From Pteria penguin (lineage: Eukaryota > Mollusca > Bivalvia > Pterioida > Pteriidae), in the NCBI GenBank assembly GCA_035048485.1, contig CM068589.1, positions 5,933,229 through 5,997,228 of the forward strand: DNA of 64,000 nt, read 5' to 3'. The position numbers were made by a program, and so were the translations under genes. Shown one piece after another: positions 42,001 to 52,700 of this stretch (position 1 is the first letter of the stretch; the number at the start of each line of letters is the position of its first letter). The notes beneath the pieces are model-generated. The model saw nothing but the letters and a program-made list of their open reading frames with translations. It was not told the DNA's origin and did not search any database.

Positions 42001-45000
42001 GTACATGAGGTGCTCGACAGGTGACCGACTGGGTTCAACTCATGTCATGGGCACACCATTGTTTTGTCTTTTGGATGAGACAGGAAAAAGAGAGGTACCA
42101 TGTCACGGTAGACTTGGCATGTAAAAGATCCCTCACTGCTTGGGGTGGATCAGTTAAAAAGGGATAGATTTCAATGCAAAGCAACAGGTTTATGTCGTCA
42201 TCATATTTGTGAAATAATGGTAGAGTGATGTAGAACAATAATCAATCAATCAATTCAAACTCGTCGTTTTGTTGGTGTGACGCGTCATTTTCTGCCAGAG
42301 GCCGGTAGGAAGTCTAGCCCTTTTTCCTTTTGGTTTTCCCCATAAATTAGTATTCAGTATCATGTTGATGGTGAAAATAGATATGATTAACTTGTAGGCA
42401 GTCAGTGTGTATACTGTTACAGATTGTAGGCAGTCAGTGTGTATATACTGTTACAGGTTGTAGGCAGTCAGTGTGTATATACTGTTACAGGTTGTAGGCA
42501 GTGAATGTGTATATACTGTTACAGACTGTAGGCAGTCAGTGTGTATATACAGTTACAGACTAGTTGTTGGCTACCACCTTTGTTGGATTGGACAGAATTA
42601 TGAATCTCTGAACTCCCCCCCCCAAAAAGAATAAAAAAGAACGAAGAAGGAAATGTCAGTTGAAAAAGTTCAATTAAAGTGTGTTGTATGAGTTGATCGC
42701 AGTTCGATATAAACCTGATATGTATGTATTTACACATTTAACGTATGTATAATGATACAAAGTGTATAAAATTAATGAAAGTTTTTGATACTGACAATTG
42801 TACATGTGTCTTCAGGTGATTGACAATGACCAGTTGACTGGGTGTTTACTGGACAATAGTGGTCGTAACTTGATTCCAGAGCTTCCAGAGAGACTGCAGT
42901 GTGGCTGGGAACATTGTGAGGTGGGTCTTCAGACAGATACTGATTACACATTTGACTTTGTGTTGCTCTGTTATATAAGGGGAAGTCGAAGGAAAAACAA
43001 AAATATAGCCAGTATAAACCCGTGCTTCTGTACAGATAATTATAAGAAGAAATCTGCTGCTTGACTTGACCATGAGAATATCATAGTTAAAACTATACCG
43101 TAGAATGTGAGGTCACCTATCCTTTCTTCACTAAATTTCCCAGACAGCAACCATGTAATCGTGCATTTTGCAGTTTTTGTGGGATTGATAAGGCAGTGTC
43201 ATGACAACATAAGTGATGTAAAGAAACATGATGATAGTAAAGTGTATCGTTGTCTTTGTTGAATGTTTTGATAAAATTTTACATTGAGGTCAAAATCATA
43301 ATAGGCTTGTAACTTGATGTTTGTAATTTGTAGATTTGTATCAACTTTAAGTGTAGGTAATCTCATGAAAAACCCACCCATTCCATGAACCTTTTCAGAT
43401 TTCTCTTCAATTTCTGTAGCTATATTTTAATATAATTTGTCATGCGTATTTTGTATTCATTTTGTTTGCTTTCACATGGGTCTTCATTGAGAATACATAT
43501 ATAAATCATGTCTATCTGTTTGTCACTTCTTTGGTAGTGATTTGGTATCTTGAAGAGTTTTGAATGAACTGATTGCAGATTTCACATACAAATTTAAAAT
43601 GATGTGAGATACATGAGTATAGATTGCTTAGTCAAAGATTAAAGTCACTGACTGAGTAAGCAGGGCCGTTCAGGACTATCAGTTTTCTAGTGTTCTAGGC
43701 AGATTATATTAGGTATTCTTGACATATTTTACGACCATGTTGATGTTCATTCTGACAACTTTCTTCTTGTTTCTATAGGTTGTGTTGGACATTCCAGAGG
43801 TGTTCTACCGCCATGTTGACAGCCATTCTGATAGCTATCCTGATGGGAACAATGTATTAGGAGGATGTAGATGTCACTGGGAAGGTAAGATCACTATGAA
43901 GGGAGCAATATACAAGGGGGATGTAGATGTCATTGGGAGGGTAAGATCATTATGAAGGGAACAATACACAAGGAGGATACAGATGTCACTGGGAAGGTAA
44001 GATCACTATGAAGGGAGCAGTGTACAAGGAGGATAAAGATATCACTGGGAAGGTAATATCACTATGAAGAGAACAATACACAAGGAGGTATAGATGTCAC
44101 TGGGAAGGTAAGATCACTATGAAGGGAGCAGTATACAAGGGGGATGTAGATGTCACTGGGAAGGTAATATCACTATGAAGAGAACAATACACAAGGAGGT
44201 ATAGATGTCACTGGGAAGGTAAGATCACTATGAAGGAAGCAATACACAAGGAGGATACAGATGTCATTGGGAAGGTAAGATTACTATGAAGGAAGCAATA
44301 TACAAGGGGGATGTAGATGTCATTGGAAAGGTCAGATCACTATGAAGGGAGCAATACACAAGGAGGATGTAGATGTCATTGGAAAGGTCAGATCACTATG
44401 AAGGGAGCAATACACAAGGAGGATGTAGATGTCATTGGGAAGGTAAGATCACTATGAAGGGAACAATACACAAGGAGGTATAGATGTCACTGGGAAGGTA
44501 AGATCACTATGAAGGGAGCAATACACAAGGAGGATGTAGATGTCATTGGGAAGGTAGGATAAAGATGATGGGAACAATGTACTATGAGGACAAGATGTCA
44601 TTAGGAAGGTAGGATAAAGATGATGGGAACAATGTACTAGGAGGTCGTAGATGTCATTAGGAAGGTAGGATAAAGATGATGGGAACAATGTACTAGGAAG
44701 ACAAGATGTCATTAGGAAGGTAGGATAAAGATGATGGGAACAATGTACTAGGAAGACAAGATGTCATTAGGAAGGTAGGATAAAGATGATGGGAACAATG
44801 TACTATGAGGACAAGATGTCATTAGGAAGGTAGGATAAAGATGATGGGAACAATGTACTATGAGGACAAGATGTCATTAGGAAGGTAGGATAAAGATGAT
44901 GGGAACAATGTACTAGGAGGCTGTAGATGTCATTAGGAAGGTAGGATAAAGATGATGGGAACAATGTACTAGGAGGTCGTAGATGTCATTAGGAAGGTAG

Positions 45001-45534
45001 AATAAAGATGATGGGAACAATGTACTACATGTAGGAATATGTAAATGTCAATGGGAGGGTAGGATAATGATATGAGGGTGGAGTTGTCAGTGTTTGGAAT
45101 ATACTTGCATAGTTTTCTGACTCAGAAGATATTAATTCTTGTTATTGTTTGATGTAACAATTAGTCGAGCATAAATAAAAACAGGACTCTTGTAGAAGTG
45201 TTGGATTTCACATTAAAATAAACAAGTATATGAAAAACTCTCATTATGTTGATAAATTACCTGTAAAAAAAATTAGAATTCAGAAAATGTGAACCAATCA
45301 ATAAAAAGATAAAATGCAGTAAACAACTAGAACCCATCATAACGAGGATAAAAAATTGCATCAGAATTTTACATTTCACAGGATGTGACGCAATCTGTAA
45401 GAGCAAGTACAAGTTAAAAGAACATCTCCGCAGTCATACCCAGGAAAAGATAGTGGCATGCCCAGCATGTGGGGGGTTGTTCTCCAACCGAACCAAATTC
45501 CTTGACCACCTGAGGAGACAAGCAGATGCAGATG
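39027..45534 (+). CDS. HINFP: histone H4 transcription factor (HINFP), 5' part
   Basis: Five coding exons: 39027-39192, 41381-41502, 42816-42920, 43779-43884 and 45382-45534, all GT-AG and in phase; 217 codons are visible. HINFP is a C2H2 zinc-finger protein that activates histone H4 genes at the G1/S transition in vertebrates. Seen here: finger 1 LLCEYEGC...FTSHVTQHL (C21, C26, H39, H43); finger 2 CPWHLC...DFIRHVYFH (C61, C66, H80, H84); finger 3 [10 protein letters not shown] joined across an intron to FYRHVDSHS; then CRCHWEGCD...[12 protein letters not shown] and [20 protein letters not shown]. The [12 protein letters not shown] and CGG.F.N.TKFLDH blocks are diagnostic of this gene. ATG at 39027 opens MPPKAKQK; a 3' splice site at 39016 shows a 5' UTR exon upstream. 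The last visible donor is gtgagt at 45535. The remaining fingers are not found in the window. Confidence 0.92.
39300..41365 (+). repeat. 60-bp minisatellite in HINFP intron 1
   Basis: The core array, about 39985-41110, has some 18 near-identical units of 'tcctggtgtggtgttatcct' plus 'tcatgactatacactgggtg' plus 'tcaccatagaggtaacatca'. Flanks at 39300-39690 and 41110-41365 hold much more diverged relatives ('gtggtgtcatcctccaccac', 'ctaaacac'). So an older array was partly replaced by recent homogeneous expansion. Confidence 0.96.
39690..39955 (+). mobile_element. SINE family B inside the minisatellite
   Basis: Family B body: 'gatgagacagtaaaaaacaa', 'cacggtaggcgtggcaagta', 'aaagatccctcactgctttg' and 'gcagatgccgtcaccatata', then (ATTC/ATCA)n. 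The tRNA-like head is weakened. It splits the diverged part of the 60-bp array. Confidence 0.87.
41990..42256 (+). mobile_element. SINE family B
   Basis: Head 'agccagtgtggctcagtaca', B-box-like 'gggttcaactc', body 'ggatgagacaggaaaaagag' and 'aaagatccctcactgcttgg', (ATCA)n tail. HINFP intron 2. Confidence 0.88.
42390..42562 (+). repeat. 34-bp minisatellite, five copies
   Basis: The unit is 'tgtaggcagtcagtgtgtat' plus 'atactgttacaggt'. HINFP intron 2. Confidence 0.93.
43885..45070 (+). repeat. 56-bp minisatellite derived from HINFP exon 4/donor
   Basis: About 21 units of 55-56 bp begin directly at the exon-4 splice donor. Early units read 'ggtaagatcactatgaaggg' through 'ggatgtagatgtcactggga'. 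Later units read 'gatgggaacaatgtactagg' through 'gatgtcattaggaaggtagg'. Exon 4 itself ends 'gatgggaacaatgtattagg', 'aggatgtagatgtcactggg', 'aag|gtaaga'. Each unit therefore copies the coding 3' end of exon 4 together with its donor site. Confidence 0.93.
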
Positions 45535-48063
45535 GTGAGTAAAGCAGAATGAATGTTTTATGATGTGTATTTTCTTTGGTTAAATGTTTTTGTGGTGTGG
45601 TGCTTCAAAGGTAAGATCTGTTGTAAGGTAAGGTTTTGCAATTCCATTTTGTTGCATAGTATTTATTATAAGTATTGTCTTAATATGTTCATTGGTAAGT
45701 ACATGTAGTTGAAATGTTTACATATGTCATTCCACAATCCTGCCATGATTTGTGTTGTCCAGAGGGGTTGCTTTTACTGGAGCAGGGAATTCAAATATTT
45801 CAGGATTTTATCATTCTTGTGATTGTGAGTGCTCTGCCAGATTTTGCAAATATTTGAAAACTGCTGAAATCATCGTTTACATGATTTGATCTTAAAACAT
45901 CTAAAAAAGAGAGACCAGGGAAAGCTCATGTTAGTCGGAATGTTTAATGTACCTTTAAGGATGTATACCTATAGCCTTTTTCTGTAGTTTGTAGCGTTTA
46001 TCTCAAGATATGGCACTAATTTGATAAGAGGGCCACATTTCTTAAATTGTGTTAACTTGGTCTTCTGATAAAGAGTTTAACAGACATGATTCAGTGCATT
46101 TCAGCATCAAATGGGGTAAACATTAAGTTGGTGAGAATGATTTGCTCCCATTCAGTAAGTGGAGCTTAGAAAGCTCAAAGCCCTCCCAAGATTCATATTT
46201 GCTCTTTGTTCTGAATATATGGAAGGTTATCAAATGCATGGATTCGGAATTAGTTGTGTAGGAGGAAATATTGCACAAAAACAGTGGGAAATTACTCCAA
46301 GACGCAGCGGGGAAATTACGTTACCCCAAAGTTCAGAGGGAATTTAGTTGTATATTTACCTACCCTTGTACTAGTTTACTACTTTTTATAAAGTCACTGT
46401 GTAATTGAGTTCATTATGGGATTTCTGTCGGTGATCGAAATAAAAATTTGAGATCACTGCAAAGCACAGCCACACACAGGAATCGCTGTGTTCACCCCCT
46501 TCTGTTTGTATCACCATGATAAATCTCTCTTGAAATCGTGACAAAACTGCAGTTGTTATATTCTGATATATATAAGAGATAGTGACAAAACTGTGGTCAT
46601 TCAATTCTGATATTTAATGTAGTATTTTATTACTTTGGTGGACTGATCTGAGGAGAGTTCCAATATCGTATATCATATCATTTGATTGTTATATATCATA
46701 TTACATTGTTTTATTACAACTTTGATGCTATTTTAAGGAGGGAGTTGGGGAGGGGTTCAGATGAGACCTTGGACCTTCAGATGAGATTTAATCCTCAAAA
46801 CCTCCAAATTTAGCGTAATGTGTAAAACTATATTTCTATGCAGTGCGTCAATCAGATATTCTCGCTGTATAATTGACATGACGACATTACATAAACCAAC
46901 TAACGAAGGTTAAAAGACAAAGATGTGAGATTTGGCCAATTTTATTATAAATACATATAACATATGGTATGATGTAGGTATTCACAATGCTGTAGTGAGA
47001 CTAAATTGTTTTTATATGTAAAAGAATGAATGCATTCTTATGGAAAAAAAATATCCTGAATGTACAATAATATATGTACATGCAAGTTTGATTGTATTAT
47101 TACGACGAGTTATCTCTCTTTGAAAATGAAGCTATTAACAGCAATTCAAATTGAATAGACAATAACATAAACAATAAATAAAAACAAAACATAACAGAAA
47201 TATTAACAAGACTGTACATGGAAACTTGGAAAGGCAACATCTAGTATGTCATGACATGATACAAGAGGATTTCATGCATCATATGAAATCACAAAACAAT
47301 AAATGAAAACAAAACATAACAGAAACAGAAACAATGCTGTAACGTTTTGTACGAATGGTATCATCTTGTATGGTATGGCATGGTAGGAATGGTATCATCT
47401 AGTATGTTATGGCATGGTAGGAATGGTATCATCTAGTATGTTATGGCTTGATACAAGAGGTGAACATGTATCATACCAAATCATAGAATAAGACAATGCA
47501 TACCATAGAACTGACAGAAGATGAGAAACTTTTGATATAACTTGAAAGACAAGAGGAGACTAAACTATTATTTCCCTAACGTGACTGGCCTGCAGAAATT
47601 GTGGCTATGTACAGAAGGTAACAAAAACATTACTGTATTTCATAATTGAATGATATGTTAATAATGTTCATGTTTATAAAAGAGTATAACAAAATTAGCC
47701 TTTGATTACGAATTGAAGGAAGGACATACTAAAAAGAAGATGTATATGACCCTCTAGGAAGATAAATGGAAAAACTTGACAATATGACTAAAAGAAGGAA
47801 ACAAAAACTCCAGGTTTGTCTCTTCCTTCGGCATAATTGTACATGGAAGTTAGTGAGAAGGATCTTTCCATGACACGACGAAATACAAGAAGATAGCAAT
47901 CGTAACATCAATTAAATTAACTGAATAAGAAAAGTCATTTGAATTACATGTAATGATTATGAGGTATAAACTGGACAATCACTTTGAACTAAGTGAAAGG
48001 AGAGAAGAAAATACACCAGTTGTTATGACACCTAAATAAGATTACAACAGATTACACAATACA
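45535..48063. other. non-coding; no further HINFP exon seen
   Basis: I looked for the next HINFP exons (phase 1, C2H2 fingers) and found none. 47330-47460 holds three copies of a ~34-bp motif 'tggtatcatctagtatgtta', and 47160-47345 contains a short duplication around 'aacaaaacataacagaaa'. The rest is AT-rich and featureless. Confidence 0.55.
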
Positions 48064-48910
48064 GGCTGAATTAGTGGCATCAGTGCCACCTGATATATAG
48101 TGCCACCTGATATATAGGCTGAATTGGTGTCATCAGTGCCACCTGATATATAGGCTGAATTAGTGGCTTCAGTGCCACCTGATATATAGGCTGAATTAAT
48201 GGCATCAGTACCACCTGATATATAGGCTGAATTAGTGGCATCAGTGCTACCTGATATATAGGCTGAATTAATGGCATCAGTGCCACCAGATATATAGTGC
48301 CACCTGATATATAGGCTGAATTGGTGGCATCAGTGTCACCTGATATATAGGCTGAATTGGTGGCATCAGTGCCACCTGATATATAGGCTGAATTGGTGGC
48401 ATCAGTGCCACCTGATATATAGACTGAATTAGTGGCATCAGTGCCACCTGATATATAGGCTGAATTAATGGCATCAGTACCACCTGATATATAGGCTGAA
48501 TTAGTGGCTTCAGTGCCACCTGATATATAGGCTGAATTAGTGGCTTCAGTGCCACCTGATATATAGGCTGAATTAATGGCATCAGTACCACCTGATATAT
48601 AGGCTGAATTAGTGGCATCGGTGCTACCTGATATATAGGCTGAATTAGTAGCATCAGTGCCACCAGATATATAGTGCCACCTGATATATAGGCTGAATTG
48701 GTGGCATCAGTGTCACCTGATATATAGGCTGAATTAGTGGCATCAGTGCCACCTGATATATAGGCTGAATTAGTGGCATCAGTGCCACCTGATATATAGG
48801 CTGAATTAATGGCATCAGTACCACCTGATATATAGGCTGAATTAGTGGCATCAGTGCCACCTGATATATAGGCTGAATTTGTTGCAAAAGTGTCACCCGA
48901 TATACTGACT
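48064..48910. repeat. 36-bp minisatellite, ~22 copies
   Basis: The unit is 'cacctgatatataggctgaa' plus 'ttagtggcatcagtgc'. Because 36 is a multiple of three, the minus strand stays open over long stretches and reads as a 12-residue repeat (SAYISGGTDATN). Shortened 19-bp units at about 48092, 48292 and 48666 start larger blocks of similar order, so there is higher-order structure. Confidence 0.95.
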
Positions 48911-49356
48911 AAACCAGCACCTATGGTCACATGATATGCTAACACATTGAATGACTGCCATACAGGTAATGCGATCTACAGACTTGGTCAGTTTCATATG
49001 TATCTATGTGTTGTGTCAAGTAAAGTATTGCTTTTTGTCAGGATTGCAAAGCAATTGCAGTCTACAGATTGGTGATGTCTGTCCAGCAGTGCATTCGTCT
49101 GAATGGATATTGACCTACTTTAAAAAAAAAAACCCCTTTAAATTTGGCTGTATCTTATGTGCCATTCGGTAAAGGGCTTTGATACTTCACTCATAGGTTC
49201 TCTGTGACCAGTTCTTTCATTTGAAACCATGACTTTTGACTTTGTGACCTTGACCATGGTTTGAATTTCCTTTGCCATACCGTCATTAGCGGTTTCTTGT
49301 TTTTCTCTAATTTTGTAATCACATTGATATGTTCTTATTAATACTTACAAAGATCA

Positions 49357-49577
49357 GGGTCCGGCGCCATAAACTGAGAATACACTTAAGTCAAAAATTC
49401 ATATTCTTCTGTTCATCAATGAATTAAAAACTGGGATTTGGATTTTATTTAGTTTTATTCTACTGATAAATAGAATTAAACCATTCTGCATTAAAATTTA
49501 TTTGAACGTCTGATAATGGAATAAATTAAAATGAAATTTTTGACTTAAGTATATTCTCAGTTTATGGCGCCGGACCC
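49357..49577. mobile_element. MITE, 221 bp, GGGTCCGGCGCC ends
   Basis: It begins 'gggtccggcgccataaactg' at 49357 and ends with the inverse, 'cagtttatggcgccggaccc', at 49577. The arms also share 'acttaagtcaaaaattcat' in inverted form. A second copy begins at 63859 and runs off the window. Confidence 0.88.
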
Positions 49578-49779
49578 AGAACTGATATAATGTGTAACAT
49601 GTATTAAAAGGTACAGCAATCACCATGACGACAATGCTTACTAAGATTCTTGCTCTCCCAATGTTTAACGTTTCCTTCAGTTCTTCAATTTGTTTGACAG
49701 CTATATAGCATAACATGTACAATAATTATGATCATATATAATAAATTAAATTGTATATATCTATGTAAAGTCTGGAATG

Positions 49780-52700
49780 TTAGCCCTGTTTGCTGTCTCT
49801 CTGTGGGTAGAGCATGTGTGGTCTGAACTCGAACCAGTTGACCAGGACTGACATAATAGGGTCACTGAGCCAGGTAGGAAGATGGAGATATATAAATGGC
49901 AGTGCCTTCGATAGAAATCCACTGGAAAAAAAAACATCAGATTTAGAAAAATTTCGAGGAATGGTTGAAGACTGCTTCATTTTATGTTTTATATTAAATA
50001 TGTTATATAGATAAGTTTAAATCAAGTTTACACATCATCAACATGTATACACATATGCAATAAGAGATTATAATATAGATTATTATGCTGTTATGTGGAG
50101 TGTGGTCATAGTGTCCTTTTGTGGAATGTGATCTTTGTGTCGGTCTGTGGAGTGTGGTCTTTCTGTCGGCCTTTGGAGTGTGATCTTGCTGTCGGTCTGT
50201 GGGGTGTGGTCATTGTGTCGGTCTGTGGAGTGTGATCTTTGTGTCGGTCTGTGGAGTGTGGTCTTTCTGTCGGTCTTTGGAGTGTGATCTTGCTGTCGGT
50301 CTGTGGAGTGTGGTCTTTCTGTCGGTCTGTGACGTTTGGAATACGTGTCGGCCTTTGGAGTCTGACATTTATGTCGGTCTGTGACGTTTGGAATACGTGT
50401 CGGCCTTTGGAGTCTGACATTTATGTCGGTCTGTGGCGTTTGGTATACGTGTCGGCCTTTGGAGTCTGACATTTATGTCGGTCTGTAGCATTTGGTATAC
50501 GTGTCGGCCTTTGGAGTCTGACATTTATGTCGGTCTGTGGCGTTTTGTATACGTGTCCTGCTTTTGGAGTCTGACATTTATGTCGATCTGTAGCATTTGG
50601 TATACGTGTCGGCCTTTGGAGTCTGACATTTATGTCGGTCTGTGGCGTTTGGTATACGTGTCCTGCCTTTGGAGTCTGACATTTATGTCGGTCTGTGACG
50701 TTTGGTATACGTGTCGGCCTTTGGAGTCTTGACATTTATGTTGGTCTGTGGTGTTTGGTATACGTGTCGGCCTTTGGAGTCTGACATTTATGTCGGTCTG
50801 TGACGTTTGGAATACGTGTCGGCCTTTGGAGTCTGACATTTATGTCGGTCTGTGGCGTTTGGTATACGTGTCGGCCTTTGGAGTCTGACATTTATGTCGG
50901 TCTGTAGCATTTGGTATACGTGTCGGCCTTTGGAGTCTTGACATTTATGTCGGTCTGTGGCGTTTTGTATACGTGTCCTGCCTTTGGAGTCTGACATTTA
51001 TGTCGATCTGTAGCATTTGGTATACGTGTCGGCCTTTGGAGTCTGACATTTATGTCGGTCTGTGGCGTTTGGTATACGTGTCCTGCCTTTGGAGTCTGAC
51101 ATTTATGTCGGTCTGTGACGTTTGGTATACGTGTCGGCCTTTGGAGTCTGACATTTATGTCGGTCTGTGGCGTTTGGTATACGTGTCGGCCTTTGGAGTC
51201 TGACATTTATGTCGGTCCGTGGTGTTTGTAATACGTGTCAGCCTTTGTAGTCCGACATTTATGTCGGTATGTGGAGTATGGTGTTTGTGTCGGCCTATGA
51301 GTGTGATATTCGTCGTGGCTTGAAGTTTCTAAGCTCTGACGAGGTGTGTTGATATTGGATGAGTTAGGTGGTAGATATTACTTAGTGCTAGCTATTTACC
51401 TATAATAGCACGGGCGAGGTGATGTAGAAAGCAGAGCATCTGTAATATTCTCTGTTAATTCTGAGAATTGTGCGGACAGGTAGCTCTCGTGGTCTGAAAG
51501 TAAAATCAATAAATTAGCATTTTACTCTTCAAATTTGTTGAATCAGCGATGTTCTGTGGTCAAGCCTAGGATCGAAAGGTCATGGTTTTGCATAATGCCA
51601 GATTGTCGTATGTATAATGCCAGATTGTCGTTTGTTTGATTTTCGTTTTAGATAAGGATGATTATGATGAACGAATCAGAACACTGCAACAAAGATGGGC
51701 AGTGCATCCAGTTATTGTAACGAAAATCATATTATGATATGATCTATACCACGGAGATGGACAGTGCACCCAGTTATTGTAACGAAAGTCAAATTATGAT
51801 ATGATCTATACCACGGAGATGGGCAGTGCGCTCAGTTATTGTAACAAAAAATCTAGATTATCGTATGAAAGAAGATGGTTTCTGATTTCATTTACCAGGT
51901 ACAAGAGCATTGGTCGATTCAAGGTTGTTGACACATAAACAAGACAATGGAAAAGGACAAGTAGTTTAGAAATTAACAGATAACGGATTAGGTTTTTTAG
52001 TATTATCTTACCCCTCCCTGGAAGTGAGAAGCCCGTCAAGTCATAAAACCGAAGTGGCCTAGTGGATAAGGTGATCGGCTCGTGATCTAGAGGTACTGGG
52101 TTCGACTCCAGCCATTGGTACACCGGTGTTCTGTCTTTCGGTTGAGACAGTAAAAACCGAGGTCCCGTGTCACGGTAGGCGTGGCACGTAAGAGATCCCT
52201 CACTGCCTCGGGTGGGTCCGTTGCAAAGGTCTAAATTTGTATGCAATGCATCAGGCAAATGCCGTCACCGTATATGTGAAATAATCGTGGAGTGACGTTA
52301 AACAATAATCAATTAATCAATCAACTTTTCAAGTCATATACTCTTTTTTATGATGTACATATTTTGTGTAAGTAGTATCTCTTTTTCATAAGCTGGGGAT
52401 CGTGCATGCAGATCTTTGAAAAAGGGGGTGCGGAGTATGAATTTCAGGAACCAAAGTGCATTGTGATATTTATATTATTTCAATCAAAGTCTTACGTGAA
52501 TTTTTACACGTACTTGTATATTTTGTATTTCAAATGTGATTGGGATGAATGATACCTAATGATGAATGAAAAAAAGGGGTTTCCAGAAATGTTTTGCAGC
52601 AGGATTTATTTTACGAACCTCTAATTATACGAAGTTTATGGGGTATATACTCTAAGATGTATTCACTGGTCAATAGGTCTCGGATACTTCAATTATCAGG

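Noticed and set aside
48277..48945. 222-codon minus-strand frame as a gene
   Set aside because: It is created by a 36-bp minisatellite with period divisible by three, changes register at short units and has no splice or start context; kept only as a low-interest finding.
49498..49722. Minus-strand frame with EELKETL and hydrophobic stretch after the SDR stop
   Set aside because: Part overlaps a MITE and I recognise no family. A small exon at about 49700-49640 of another gene cannot be excluded but has no partner exons.
50083..51206. Several 70-130 codon frames on both strands
   Set aside because: All fall within the 26/52-bp minisatellite and mirror its period; no independent coding signal.
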